A DNA stretch of 64,000 bases from Gemmatimonadota bacterium (GCA_028287185.1 JAQBQD010000083.1:1-64000); one strand, 5' to 3'. Shown: positions 44,925-53,408, counted from the stretch's first letter. Numbers and translations: made by a program. Notes: generated by a model from the sequence alone, not told the origin.

Positions 44925-46094
44925 ATGCGTCGGCTGGTGCATCCGCGAAGGCAGACGTCGGAATCGGGCCGATCCCTCCGGGGGTCGGCCCGATTCTTGA
45001 CTTCGGCAGGCGCGTTGGGCGCGCGGGGTGGCGAAGGGCCCCCGCGGGCGGCGGCGGACGCGTTCACGGAGGCGGGCATCCCATCTCACGCGCGGCGGTT
45101 CGATGCGGATTCCGGCTCGGCCGACACTGGACCGGGGGCGGCGGAGTTCGAGGTGATCGGCGGCGAGGCCGACCATCCCGACCTGGCGCACTGGCACGGC
45201 AACGTGGGCCGGCCCGTGGCGCTGGACCTGGCGCCGGCGCTGGCGGGCGGCGCGGCGGGCGTGGACGTGCTGTCGTGGAACCTGGGCGTGGGCACGGCGC
45301 GTCTGGGCGAGGTGCTGGAGCGCCTGCGCGGCGGGGAGTGGGGCGGGGCGGGGGTGGACGCCGCGCGGCCGCTGGTGGTGCTGGCGCAGGAGGCCTATCG
45401 CACCGACGAGAGCGTGCCGGCGCGCGCCGCCTCCGCGCACCACGGCGGCCTGATCGTGGAAGGCGGCCAGTGCGACGTGGTGGACACGGCGCGAGAGCTG
45501 GGGCTGAGCCTTCGCTACGCCCCGTCGATGCGGAACGGCGCGGAGCGCAGCGACCGGGGAAACGCCGTCTTCTGCACCGCCGCGCTGGCGGCTTCGCACG
45601 CCTTTCCGCTGCCGCTCATCCAGCAGCGCCGCGTGGCGGTGGCGGCCGAGGTGGCGGGGCTGGAGGGAATCACCTTCGTGAGCGCGCACCTGGACACCTG
45701 GGGCCGGCCCCCGCGCGACGACGGGTGGTTCTGGCGCTTCGGGTCGGGGCGCGCGGCCCAGGCGGCCGAGCTGGCGCGGCGCATCGTGCGGGCGGACGGG
45801 CCGGGGGGCGTGGTGCTGGGCGCCGACCTGAACACCCCGCTGGGCCGGCGCGATCCCGCCGTGCGGGCGCTGGTGCGGGGCGGCTTCACCCCCGCGGCGC
45901 CCGTGGGGGAGTGGGGATACAGCTTCCGCGGGCCCGTGCGCCTGCTGCTGGACCACGTGCTGTACCACGCCGCCCGCGGCCGCATCGCCGGCGTGCGCGT
46001 GGCGCGGCTGGACGAGCACGGGCCGGGAGGGAAGCGGGTGTTCGGCTCGGACCACCACCCCCTGCTGGCCCGCGTGGAGCTTCGCGGCGCCTGA
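44925..46094 (+). CDS. Endonuclease/exonuclease/phosphatase (EEP) family protein
   Basis: Up to 389 residues from ATG 44925. That start lies before a terminator hairpin, so TTG 45015 or GTG 45153 (GGAG 7 nt upstream; 313 residues) may be the true start. EEP motifs: VDVLSWNLGVG, LVVLAQEAYRTDE (metal Glu), FVSAHLDTWG (catalytic His), VVLGADLNTPLG (Asp/Asn), LLLDHVLYH, and the C-terminal GSDHHPLLARVEL (catalytic Asp-His). It could act on DNA, lipid headgroup phosphates or nucleotides. Placement directly before two PLD-type genes hints at phospholipid chemistry, but this is inference. 21 bp ahead of the first PLD gene. Confidence 0.8.
   Translation: MRRLVHPRRQTSESGRSLRGSARFLTSAGALGARGGEGPPRAAADAFTEAGIPSHARRFDADSGSADTGPGAAEFEVIGGEADHPDLAHWHGNVGRPVALDLAPALAGGAAGVDVLSWNLGVGTARLGEVLERLRGGEWGGAGVDAARPLVVLAQEAYRTDESVPARAASAHHGGLIVEGGQCDVVDTARELGLSLRYAPSMRNGAERSDRGNAVFCTAALAASHAFPLPLIQQRRVAVAAEVAGLEGITFVSAHLDTWGRPPRDDGWFWRFGSGRAAQAAELARRIVRADGPGGVVLGADLNTPLGRRDPAVRALVRGGFTPAAPVGEWGYSFRGPVRLLLDHVLYHAARGRIAGVRVARLDEHGPGGKRVFGSDHHPLLARVELRGA
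44961..44996 (+). terminator. Hairpin terminator
   Basis: GAATCGGGCCGA and TCGGCCCGATTC, 12-bp perfect arms with a 12-nt loop, 73 bp after the preceding stop. It overlaps the first codons of the longest reading of the next gene, which argues for a later start there. Confidence 0.55.
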
Positions 46095-46115
46095 CCCCCT
46101 CGCGAGCCGGTCCCG

Positions 46116-47438
46116 GTGATCGACAGCCTGTTCGGACATCCCTGGTGGCTGCTGCTGTTCGCCGGCGTGGGCGCGGCGGCCGTCGCGGGCGCCGTCATCA
46201 CCCTGTTCTTCGCGCTGGGGCGGCGGCCGCAGAAGTTCACCACCACGGCGGCGCCCCCCGTCACCTCGCGCGACTTCCTGCTCACGGTGGCGGGCACGGT
46301 GAACGCGCCGGTGTCGCACGGTGGACGGGCGCGGCTGCTCAACAACGGGGTGCAGATCTTCCCGGCCATGCTGGACGCCATCCGCAACGCGAAGCACAGC
46401 GTCAACTTCATGGTCTACATCTGGGAGCCGGGGCGGACGGGCGACGCCTTCATGGAGGCGTTCTGCGAGCGGGCCGGGGCGGGGGTGGAGGTGCGGGTGA
46501 TGCTCGACGCGTTCGGCGGCTTCGGCGCGCCGGGGCGCACCCTGAAGCGGCTTCGCGAGGCGGGGGTGAAGGTGTTGTGGTTCCGCCGCTTCCGCTTCGG
46601 CAAGCTCACCCGCTTCTACCGGCGCAACCACCGGCGCGCCATCGTCATCGACGGCGTGGTGGCATTCACCGGCGGCGCGGCCGTGGCGGACAAGTGGCAG
46701 GGCGACGCCGACAGCCCGGACCACTGGCGCGACCTGATGGTGGAGGTCACCGGGCGCCCCGCCGCGCACATGCAGAGCGCCTTCGCCCAGCTCTGGACGA
46801 GCGTCTGCGGCGAGGTGCTGGCGGGCGAGCGCTTCTTCCCGCGGCACCCGGAGGACGAGGAGGCGCCGCGGGCGGGCGACGTGGAGGTGTTCCGCCACGT
46901 GAACGTCATCAGCTCGCCGGCCGACGAGTCGCACCCGCTGCGCAAGGTGTTCTGGATGTCGTTCCGCTGCGCGCGCGAGCGCATCTGGATCACCACGCCC
47001 TACTTCGTGCCCGACCGCGAGACGCGCCGCGTGATCGAGGACCGGGCGCGCGCCGGGGTGGACGTGCGGTTGCTGCTGCCGGGGCGGCGCACCGACGCCT
47101 GGCCCATCCGCCTGGCCAGCCACAGCTACTACCACGAGCTGCTGGCGGCGGGCGTCCGCATCTACGAGTACCAGCCCACCATGATGCACAGCAAGGCGCT
47201 GGTGGTGGACGGCGCGTGGTCCATCATCGGCAGCGCCAACCTGGACGTGCGCAGCAAGGAGCTGAACCAGGAGAACGTGATCGGGATGCTGGACCGGGCG
47301 CTGGGGCGGCAGGTGGAGGACACCTTCCGCGCGGACCTGGAGCGGTGCACCGAGATCCGGCTGGAAGAGTGGCGCCGACGCGGCATCGTGCCGCGCATCC
47401 TGGAGCGCTTCTTCGTCCTTTTCGCGGAGCAATACTGA
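46116..47438 (+). CDS. Cardiolipin-synthase-like phospholipase D protein 1
   Basis: 440 residues from a GTG. One N-terminal membrane helix (WWLLLFAGVGAAAVAGAVIT), then two PLD domains. The second HKD motif is intact (MHSKALVVDG, His at about 358). The first reads NHRRAIVIDG (His172) with Arg in place of the catalytic-motif Lys. GSANLDVRSKELNQENV is the standard Cls downstream signature. Cardiolipin synthases join two phosphatidylglycerols. Tandem paralogue of the next gene, which starts 1 bp after its stop. Confidence 0.88.
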   Translation: MIDSLFGHPWWLLLFAGVGAAAVAGAVITLFFALGRRPQKFTTTAAPPVTSRDFLLTVAGTVNAPVSHGGRARLLNNGVQIFPAMLDAIRNAKHSVNFMVYIWEPGRTGDAFMEAFCERAGAGVEVRVMLDAFGGFGAPGRTLKRLREAGVKVLWFRRFRFGKLTRFYRRNHRRAIVIDGVVAFTGGAAVADKWQGDADSPDHWRDLMVEVTGRPAAHMQSAFAQLWTSVCGEVLAGERFFPRHPEDEEAPRAGDVEVFRHVNVISSPADESHPLRKVFWMSFRCARERIWITTPYFVPDRETRRVIEDRARAGVDVRLLLPGRRTDAWPIRLASHSYYHELLAAGVRIYEYQPTMMHSKALVVDGAWSIIGSANLDVRSKELNQENVIGMLDRALGRQVEDTFRADLERCTEIRLEEWRRRGIVPRILERFFVLFAEQY

Positions 47439-47439
47439 G

Positions 47440-48801
47440 ATGCGGCTTCCCTGGCGCAGGAAGAGGGAAAAGGAGCTGCGGGGCGAACGGAAGGAGCCCC
47501 ACGGGCGCATCCCGCACTGGGTGTCGTTCTTCGCCGCCCTGGGTGTGCTCGCGGCGGTGGGGGTGGTCGTGTCGCTCTTCTCGCACTACGGCCGCCAGCC
47601 GGAACGGATGTTCGCCACCACGCGCCCGGGGCTGGAGACGGGCGAGTTCGTGGACGCGCTGGCCGGCGCCGTGGGCGCGCCCGTCAGCACCGGCGGCCGC
47701 GCGCAGCTCCTGAACAACGGCGACACCTTCTTTCCCTCGGTGATCCGCGAGATCGGGGGGGCGAAGCGCACGGTGGACTTCATGGTCTACATCTGGGAGC
47801 CGGGCAAGGCCACGGACGCCGTGCTGGGCGCGCTGATCGCGGCGGCGAAGCGGGGGGTGCAGGTGCGGCTGGTGCTGGACGGGATGGGGGCGATGAAGTT
47901 TCCCGACGAGGGGCTGGAGCGCTTCAAGGCCGCCGGCGGCCGGGTGACCACCTTCGACGCGCTCACCTGGGGCAAGATCACCCGCTTCTACAAGCGCAAC
48001 CACCGGCGCGCCGTCGTCATCGACGGCCTGGTGGCGTACACGGGCGGCGAGGCGGTGTCGGACAAGTGGATCGGCAACGCGGACAGCCCCGAGCACTGGC
48101 ACGACAGCATGGTGCGCGTGACGGGTCCGCTGGCCATCAGCCTGCAGCAGGTGTTCGCGCAGCTCTGGTCGGGCAACACCGGCGAGGTGCTGGCCGGCCC
48201 CGCCTTCTTCCCCGACTCGGTGGAGGCGCCGCGTCCCGGCGAGGCAGTGACCCGCCACCTGAACGTCATCTCGTCCCCCGGCAACGACAACCACCCGCTG
48301 CGGAAGACCTTCTGGTTCAGCTTCGCCTCGGCGCGCAAGAAGCTGTACATCGCCAGCTCGTACTTCGTGCCGGACAAGGCCACGCGCACCATCGTGGCCG
48401 AGCGCGCCCGCGCGGGGGTGGACGTGCGCATCCTGGTGCCCGCGCTGAACCGCACGGACGCCAAGAGCATCGCATGGGCGGGGCAAGGTTACTACGACGA
48501 GCTGCTGTCCGCGGGCGTGAAGATCTACGAATACCAGCCCACGATGATGCATGCCAAGACCGTGGTGGCGGACGGCGTCTGGTCCCTCGTGGGCTCCGCC
48601 AACATGGACGTGCGCAGCGACGAGCTGAACCAGGAGAACGTGCTGGGCATCCAGGACGCCGGCTTCGCAGCCCAGATCGAGCAGTCGTTCCTGTACGACT
48701 TGACAAAGTCGAAGCAGATCAACCTGCGGGAGTGGCGCCAGCGGGGCTTGTGGCCGCACATCCGCGAGAAGGGCGCGCAGCTCTTCGAGGAGCAGTTCTA
48801 G
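47440..48801 (+). CDS. Cardiolipin-synthase-like phospholipase D protein 2
   Basis: 453 residues. Basic N-terminus (MRLPWRRKREKELRGERK), one membrane helix (VSFFAALGVLAAVGVVVSLF) and two PLD domains. First motif NHRRAVVIDG (His188) again has Arg for Lys; second is MHAKTVVADG (about 371). GSANMDVRSDELNQENV follows. Clearly a duplication of the preceding gene (shared FMVYIWEPG, TRFY-RNHRRA, EYQPTMMH). Both may work as a complex or have different lipid substrates. A terminator follows. Confidence 0.88.
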   Translation: MRLPWRRKREKELRGERKEPHGRIPHWVSFFAALGVLAAVGVVVSLFSHYGRQPERMFATTRPGLETGEFVDALAGAVGAPVSTGGRAQLLNNGDTFFPSVIREIGGAKRTVDFMVYIWEPGKATDAVLGALIAAAKRGVQVRLVLDGMGAMKFPDEGLERFKAAGGRVTTFDALTWGKITRFYKRNHRRAVVIDGLVAYTGGEAVSDKWIGNADSPEHWHDSMVRVTGPLAISLQQVFAQLWSGNTGEVLAGPAFFPDSVEAPRPGEAVTRHLNVISSPGNDNHPLRKTFWFSFASARKKLYIASSYFVPDKATRTIVAERARAGVDVRILVPALNRTDAKSIAWAGQGYYDELLSAGVKIYEYQPTMMHAKTVVADGVWSLVGSANMDVRSDELNQENVLGIQDAGFAAQIEQSFLYDLTKSKQINLREWRQRGLWPHIREKGAQLFEEQF

Positions 48802-48826
48802 CGGTCTTTCCCGCGGGCTCGTAAAG

Positions 48827-48864
48827 AACGCGAGGGCGCCGGCGGAAGCGGGTGCCCTCGCGTT
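48827..48864 (+). terminator. Hairpin terminator after the PLD pair
   Basis: AACGCGAGGGC and GCCCTCGCGTT, 11-bp perfect arms, followed by GTTGGTT. 25 bp after the stop. Confidence 0.65.
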
Positions 48865-49015
48865 GTTGGTTCCGGGGCCGCTCGCCTCGACAGGTACGAG
48901 GCGCTACGGACGCGGCATGGCCCGGCGGTTCAGCGTGCATCGCTGGAACACGGAGCACCCGCCCAATCCTCGCGCGCGACCCAGCAGGGCGGGGCCGCGA
49001 GTGGGAGGTGCGCGA

Positions 49016-49090
49016 TCCGACGACGAGTTGGTCTGCCTCACCGTGGACCGGAAGGGCATGCGAGGGGTGGTGCGACCGCTCGCGGCCTGA
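49016..49090 (+). pseudogene. C-terminal gene remnant, copy 1 (SDDELVCLTV type)
   Basis: The last 24 codons before a TGA read SDDELVCLTVDRKGMRGVVR and PLAA. A closely similar stretch (SDDELVCLTVYRKGAREVVR then RLAA) ends at 53505, and a weaker one lies before 58773. Upstream in-frame sequence does not resemble the other copies, so these look like left-over 3' ends of one gene family. All are followed by the same kind of hairpin. Confidence 0.5.
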
Positions 49091-49195
49091 GGCGGGCCGA
49101 GGACAACAGAAGGCGGCCGCAGGCAGGGACACGATCACCTGCGACTGTCGGTGTGATTGGACAGCCCTACGCATTGGCGCGGGCGGCAGCCCGTG

Positions 49196-49567
49196 CTACG
49201 GTGCTTTGCGCGTGAAAATTTCCGACGCGATGCTCACGGACTTCCAGAGCACGGTGCTCTCCACCTGATTTGCCAGGAGGAAGATGATCTCGATCTGCTC
49301 GTGGCCGTCCACCTTGGTGTATTGCCCGGTGTAACTCGTCACCGAGGGGCCGTAACCATTGCCGGCAGGCCAGGAAGCAGAGAAGGACACGGGGAGGAAG
49401 CTGGGATTGGGCTGGATGCTTGCGACGGCTCCGAACACGGGAACGGGGGCGCCCGGATCCTGAGTGCTCTCGAATTTCCCCTCCAGCGCGGTGCTCTTGA
49501 TCTCCAGCACGAGCTTCGAACCGACAGAGCTGTACCACGTGCCGTGCAGTGGATTTTTCTCACTCAT
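49196..49567 (-). CDS. Divergent avidin-family protein
   Basis: 123 residues from ATG 49567 with a strong AAAGGAGAC ribosome site; no signal peptide. The avidin beta-barrel pattern is clear: HGTWYSSVGSKLVLEI at the N-terminus, ALEGKFESTQ, PVSFSASWPAG, SVTSYTGQYTKV and STVLWKSVSIASEIFTRK. Compared with streptavidin, the Trp of the third and seventh strands are Phe (VSF for VAW; IIFLL for TQWLL) and SATTW is SVTSY, while the last Trp (LWKS) is kept. Biotin affinity may be weak or the ligand different. Flanked by gene debris in the accessory region. Confidence 0.8.
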   Translation of the reverse strand: MSEKNPLHGTWYSSVGSKLVLEIKSTALEGKFESTQDPGAPVPVFGAVASIQPNPSFLPVSFSASWPAGNGYGPSVTSYTGQYTKVDGHEQIEIIFLLANQVESTVLWKSVSIASEIFTRKAP

Positions 49568-49736
49568 GAAACGTCTCCTTTGCAACGTCAAGAAGCAAAA
49601 AACGGCGCCCTGTGCGCGGGTACCCCGGAAGAATAGATGAACGATTCGAGCCGTGTCAAGCTGTTCGTGGAGAGGGGTGGTAAGTGGGATGCCGAGGACC
49701 AGAATTCTTCCATGATGGGACAATGAGATCGAAGCA

Positions 49737-49965
49737 CACCGATCTCACGTAGTCGAGGGTCGCACTCGGGGTGGGGTTGGTCAGGTTGATGTCGGGCGGC
49801 ATCACGGGCGTCGCGCAGGGCGAACACGACCATGCCCGCCTCGATCGCCGCGCTGCCGCCCAGCATGCTCTTCGTGGATGATACGGCCAGCTTCTCGGTG
49901 TGGTCGCCGAACACGTCGCGGATGGCGCGCGTCTCGGTCAGGTCGCCACGGGGCTGGACGTGCCA
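49737..49965 (-). pseudogene. Fragment of a beta-ketoacyl-ACP synthase II (fabF)
   Basis: Minus-strand reading DLTETRAIRDVFGDHTEK, then LAVSSTKSMLGG and AAIEAGMVVFALRD, matches the C-terminal active-site region of FabF. The GHLLGAAG segment is shortened. A frameshift then moves the match into another frame (VMPPDINLTNP ... LDYV). Only about 75 codons of a 410-codon gene remain, without start or true end. Non-functional. Confidence 0.65.
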
Positions 49966-50034
49966 TGCGCGTTCACGCAGTCCGCGCGCTCGGGCCAGCG
50001 CTCTTCAGCGCACGCTGCATGACAGGCTTTGGGA

Positions 50035-50364
50035 TCACGTTCGCCGTGTCGAAACGCTCGACGCAATGCGCTGCCGCCAGCGGATGTGGTCGGGATGGAC
50101 ATCGTGTCGATCCATCATGAAGCCGGACGAGAGCGCGATGACCTCGAGCCGTTCCGGCTCGCCGACCAGAGCAGAATAGACAGACACATGCTGTTCGGCG
50201 TATGCATCGTGGCCATGCACGGCAAGATCGGTCGAGATGTCACCGTTCCTCGTCGTGAAGTCCGCGTCCAGGTCCACGAACGGCACGGCACGCCGTTCCG
50301 CCACCGCGGCGCCGACCGTAGGCTTGCCAGACCACGACTTGCCGGCACCGTAGCGAGATGCAAT
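50035..50364 (-). pseudogene. Truncated P-loop kinase fragment (shikimate-kinase-like)
   Basis: Open minus-strand frame with a P-loop-like start (GAGKSWSGKPTVGAAVAERR) followed by AVPFVDLDADFTTRNGDIS and VIALSSGFM. This is the order seen in shikimate-kinase-like small kinases. No ATG/GTG/TTG lies ahead of the P-loop in frame, and the frame runs back into the end of the VOC gene. The C-terminal third after HIRWRQRIA is lost. I read it as a 5'- and 3'-truncated remnant; an alternative is a short live gene from GTG 50304 lacking the P-loop. Confidence 0.45.
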
Positions 50365-50365
50365 C

Positions 50366-50851
50366 TCAACCGCGGCGCGCCGCCTCGATTGCAGCGATGT
50401 CGATCCTTCCCATCTGCATCATCGCATCGAACGAGCGCTTGGCGACAGCGGGATCGGGATCGGTGATCGCTTGGGTCAGGGCGATCGGCGTGATCTGCCA
50501 GGACAACCCCCACCTGTCCTTGCACCAGCCGCACGCGCTCTCCTGGCCGCCGTTGCCGATGATCGCGTTCCAGTAGCGATCCGTCTCGGCCTGGTCGGCG
50601 GTTGCGACCTGGAACGAGAACGCTTCGGTGTGCTTGAACGCAGGCCCGCCGTTGAGCCCCAGGCACGGAATGCCCATCACGGTGAACTCGACGGTCAACA
50701 CGTCCCCTTGCTTCCCCGACGGATAGTCTCCCGGTGCGCGGTGCACCGCGTCGACGGACGAGTCGGGAAAGGTCTCGGCGTAGAAACGCGCCGCGTCCTC
50801 GGCGGTTCCATCGTACCAGAGGCAGATCGTGTTCTTTGCTGGCTTCCCCAT
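50366..50851 (-). CDS. PhnB-like VOC-superfamily protein
   Basis: 161 residues from ATG 50851, with GGAG 8 nt upstream. NTICLWYDGTAEDAARFYAE at the N-terminus and FTVMGIPCLGLNGGPAFKHT are typical of the PhnB/3-demethylubiquinone-9 3-methyltransferase-annotated branch of the glyoxalase/VOC fold. SACGWCKDRWGLSWQITPIAL is the C-terminal half-motif, and GWCKDRWGLSWQ is highly conserved in this branch. The biochemical role is unknown despite the common name. Its 3' end abuts the kinase remnant. Confidence 0.88.
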   Translation of the reverse strand: MGKPAKNTICLWYDGTAEDAARFYAETFPDSSVDAVHRAPGDYPSGKQGDVLTVEFTVMGIPCLGLNGGPAFKHTEAFSFQVATADQAETDRYWNAIIGNGGQESACGWCKDRWGLSWQITPIALTQAITDPDPAVAKRSFDAMMQMGRIDIAAIEAARRG

Positions 50852-51119
50852 GTCAAGTTCTCCATCGAGAAATGAGCCACCCGGGACCGGAGCCGATGAT
50901 GTGCCCGCAGACGAAAGGCGTTGGCTCGGTCAACATTTCGTGGCAACATGCGACAAGATTCGTACCGTTCCGGCGCGCTTCGTCGGCCTTCACGGAGGCC
51001 GGGTGCTGCAGCAGCTTGGCTTCAAGGCCACAGCGCGGGTCATCGCCACCTGGCACGTCGTCACCAGGTGCGGGCGGAGGTCAGTGCGGGCGGCCGGGTA
51101 GGGGGAATCTCCTGCGCGG

Positions 51120-51794
51120 CTATTCCACGTAAAGATACACCTGCTCCCGTACCACCCAGGCACTCCGCTGGCGGTGAAGCGCGACGAGAACGGACTCTCC
51201 CTGTGCAGCCTCATCGCCGTCCGGATCCATCGCGAGCTCGCGCGCTCCGTTGCAGGGTTGGACGGCCAGCACAAGCGCGTCGGTGCCATCTGGACTGTAC
51301 GCGACCCGCGAGAGCGTGATGGGACTCTCCATCCCCCGCCCGTCCTGTGTGCCGGCAACGAGGACGACGGGCACGGCAACGGCGAAGCTGTCAGGATCCA
51401 GCACCCGCGCAGGCCGGGCCGAGAGTGCGCGGAGTGCCGGCAGCAGCCGGGCAGCGTGGGGCGATAGCTCGCTGACGAGCGCGGAGTCTCGGCTCCGGCC
51501 AGGCCGGCGACGCAGCATCGTCTCGCGCACGATCCTGAGATGATTCACGGGTGCGGTGATCTCGCAGACCTGCGGCTCCCCATCGGCATGGGCATCCGCC
51601 GGCGGCGCCATGAAGTACGCGCGGAGCACGGTCGCATACACCGCATAGTCACTCGTCGTCGGCTGTCGATGGGTGGTAGCGTCACTCCTTGGGGCACAGG
51701 ATGGGCACACCCCAGCAAGGAGGAGAAGCCATCCCGCCGCGCCAGGCCAGCTCAAGAGATTCCACGGAAGTTTGCGCACTCGCAGGTGGTTCAT
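51120..51794 (-). CDS. Lipoprotein of unknown function
   Basis: 224 residues from ATG 51794 (MNHLRVRKLPWNLLSWPGAA). Signal sequence with WLLLLAGVCPSCAPRSD, the Cys after CPS being the likely lipid anchor. The mature region includes YAVYATVLRAYFM, LVSELSPHAARLLPALRAL and a C-terminal beta-rich part (ITLSRVAYSPDG, SAWVVREQVYLYVE). I do not recognise a family, although the pattern recalls small secreted cassette-borne proteins. Its start lies 25 bp from an attC-like element; the attC expected after its 3' end is not visible. Confidence 0.6.
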   Translation of the reverse strand: MNHLRVRKLPWNLLSWPGAAGWLLLLAGVCPSCAPRSDATTHRQPTTSDYAVYATVLRAYFMAPPADAHADGEPQVCEITAPVNHLRIVRETMLRRRPGRSRDSALVSELSPHAARLLPALRALSARPARVLDPDSFAVAVPVVLVAGTQDGRGMESPITLSRVAYSPDGTDALVLAVQPCNGARELAMDPDGDEAAQGESVLVALHRQRSAWVVREQVYLYVE

Positions 51795-51818
51795 CGTGCA
51801 TTCGTCGTGGGAGAACCC

Positions 51819-51918
51819 GCCTAGCGACACAAGAGTCAGGGATACGGGGCCGGCGCGCAAGCTTGTCGTCGGTCGGAAGCATGAACGGCCCCGCATCGGC
51901 TGCCGCCGATTGTTCGGC
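51819..51918 (-). mobile_element. attC-like site 1 (degenerate cores)
   Basis: 100-bp palindromic element. Plus-strand ends GCCTAGC and GTTCGGC, inner arms ACGGGGCC ... GGCCCCG. Belongs to the same family as the sites at 54380, 55133, 56570, 57217, 57888, 58822 and 63749. Leftmost recognisable site of the array. Confidence 0.65.
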
Positions 51919-52456
51919 CGCACCCGCGGGGAATGTCAGTCGGTTTCTCGTAATTTGCTCGCGAGCTGACGTAGCTCTCGTACACGCTCCCCTGGCTCGC
52001 GCGCCTGTGCTTCAGCCATTTCGGCGATCATCGATTGCCAGTGAGCGGGCGGGGGTCGCCCGCGGCCCCAGAAGAGCCACCGGCGCGGTCGCGCGCAACG
52101 AGAGCGCGAACGAAGCAGCCGCCCAGCAGGTAGAGCGTTCGCATGGAACCATGGGGAAGAAACGAAGGCGTGCCGCTGCCCTAGCCCGGGCCGCGGCACG
52201 CCGTCCCGTCCTCCGCACCGCCGGAACCCAGCCCGTGGCACGGTGGATCGGGTCGTCTACGACGCGTTCAGCACCCCTGCGCCGCGGCTCCTGGACCCGC
52301 GCGGCCCGGCTTGCAGGTGAGGTGATCCAGCCCGAAGCGCTCGTGCAGCGGCCCGTCTACGTCCGCCAGGATCTCGCCGGAGGCGCGGCGCTCGTCGCGG
52401 CCGCCCACCAGCGTGGCGGTTCCGGGTGCAGCCAGGCGCCCCTACGGCCGCATCAT
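51919..52456. other. Debris region upstream of the lipoprotein cassette
   Basis: No intact gene. The minus strand near 51950-52030 reads MIAEMAEAQAREPGERVREL then RQLASKLRETD, which looks like a real protein C-terminus without its front. 52268-52430 is a cation-efflux fragment (listed separately). Confidence 0.4.
52268..52430 (-). pseudogene. C-terminal fragment of a cation diffusion facilitator, copy 1
   Basis: Minus-strand reading RASGEILADVDGPLHERFGL then DHLTCKPGR. This resembles the cytoplasmic end of CDF (CzcD-like) transporters, where LHERFGI-H-T is typical. No upstream transporter domain is present. A second, similar fragment lies at 53067-53234. Confidence 0.45.
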
Positions 52457-52747
52457 CTAGCACGTGCAGGGACTCGCGATCGCCGAAACGACCCGGCTCG
52501 CGGTGTTCGTGTTTATCACCGGACAGTTCCACGTTTCGGCACAGCAGTAGGTCGGGCCGATGCAGGTCCCGACGGTGTAGCCCCCACCTCCCCCGCCTCC
52601 GCCACCTCCCCCCTCCCAGTCGATGAACGGGTCCTGGTAGAGGGGTTCCATGAGATGGGCGCCTACCGTTCCGCGCCGTTTCGGCGCCGGAAGGGCCTCG
52701 AACGATTCCACGTGCAGCATCTCAACGTCCAGCTTCAGCTTGCGCAT
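52457..52747 (-). CDS. Lanthipeptide-like (pinensin-type) RiPP precursor with glycine run
   Basis: 96 residues from ATG 52747, with AAGGAG 5 nt upstream. Leader RKLKLDVEMLHVESFEALPA and KRRGTVGAH closely match the leader of the peptide at 24535 (KLKLDVETLEVSTFDAG, GTVHANG). A run of 11 glycines then leads to a Cys/Thr-rich core (YTVGTCIGPTYCCAETWNC ... ASPCTC) with six Cys. This fits class I lanthipeptide precursors of the pinensin style; rings and bioactivity are inferred. No maturation genes nearby, so both precursors probably rely on enzymes elsewhere in the genome. Confidence 0.7.
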   Translation of the reverse strand: MRKLKLDVEMLHVESFEALPAPKRRGTVGAHLMEPLYQDPFIDWEGGGGGGGGGGGYTVGTCIGPTYCCAETWNCPVINTNTASRVVSAIASPCTC

Positions 52748-53066
52748 GGGCACTCCTTCGGACCAAGGGGAAAGGTTGGTTAACGCCTGCTCGAACCTGC
52801 ACTTCCGTCAGCGGGCGAGGCGAAGAGTGGCGGGAGCAGCAGCCCTGCGCCACGCTCTTTCCGTGAGTGGCGCCGCAACGGGGGCGAGCGGTATCAAACG
52901 GCGGCCGAATGGTCGGAAGAACGCCCGCCGCTCGACAGCTTCCGCTGACGGGTCAGTGACGCTCGCCTCGCGGCGGCACGGTGGCGAAGAGCCGGATCGA
53001 GGATGAACGGCCGTGCTGTTTGGGTAGAAAGAACCGCGGCGTGACCGCACCGCGACGAAGTCTTGA

Positions 53067-53234
53067 TCACTTCGGTTGCCAGACGTGATTCCTCGACTCA
53101 GCACCCAGTGCGGCGCAGTCGAGCTTCTGGAAGCCGCGGAGCTCGATCTCCACGGTCAGGCGGCGCAAGTCGAAGCGCTCGTGCAGCAGCCGGTGCACAT
53201 CGGAGCGGATCTCACCGGAGGCGCGGTGCTGAGG
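53067..53234 (-). pseudogene. C-terminal fragment of a cation diffusion facilitator, copy 2
   Basis: Minus-strand reading HRASGEIRSDVHRLLHERFD, then LRRLTVEIELRGFQKLDC. LHERF-x-LRRLTVEIE matches the C-terminal metal-binding domain of CDF efflux proteins. It has a stop codon but no membrane domain. Paralogous to the fragment at 52268-52430. Confidence 0.5.
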
Positions 53235-53246
53235 CCGGGATGAACC

Positions 53247-53278
53247 ACGGGCGCGGAGGTCACGACCTCCGCGCCCGT
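53247..53278. terminator. Perfect 15-bp hairpin
   Basis: ACGGGCGCGGAGGTC, two bases, then GACCTCCGCGCCCGT. Upstream of the cation-efflux fragment on its strand; probably a left-over terminator. Confidence 0.55.
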
Positions 53279-53408
53279 TCGATTCCCCTCCCGTCGTCCT
53301 CTTCTCAGCATTTCCTTCACCGCAGCGGTCGCAGCCAGCGCGACGGTCACCACGGCGGCCGCACCACGCGGAGCGCGAATGATCTGGCCCATCATCGAGC
53401 AGAAGCAC

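Larger units (their letters stand above)
48802..49195. other. Transition spacer into the accessory region
   Basis: About 390 bp holding a terminator hairpin (48827), a C-terminal gene remnant (49016-49090) and a second hairpin (about 49112-49150) of a type repeated at 53521 and 58773. No complete gene. Confidence 0.45.

Noticed and set aside
48827-48864. The hairpin after the PLD genes as an attC site
   Set aside because: It lacks the RYYYAAC/GTTRRRY outer cores and looks like an ordinary terminator.
53156-53395. A short minus-strand ORF starting MMGQIIRAPRGAAAVV
   Set aside because: The frame runs through a perfect terminator hairpin and into the out-of-frame cation-efflux fragment; nothing supports it as a gene.
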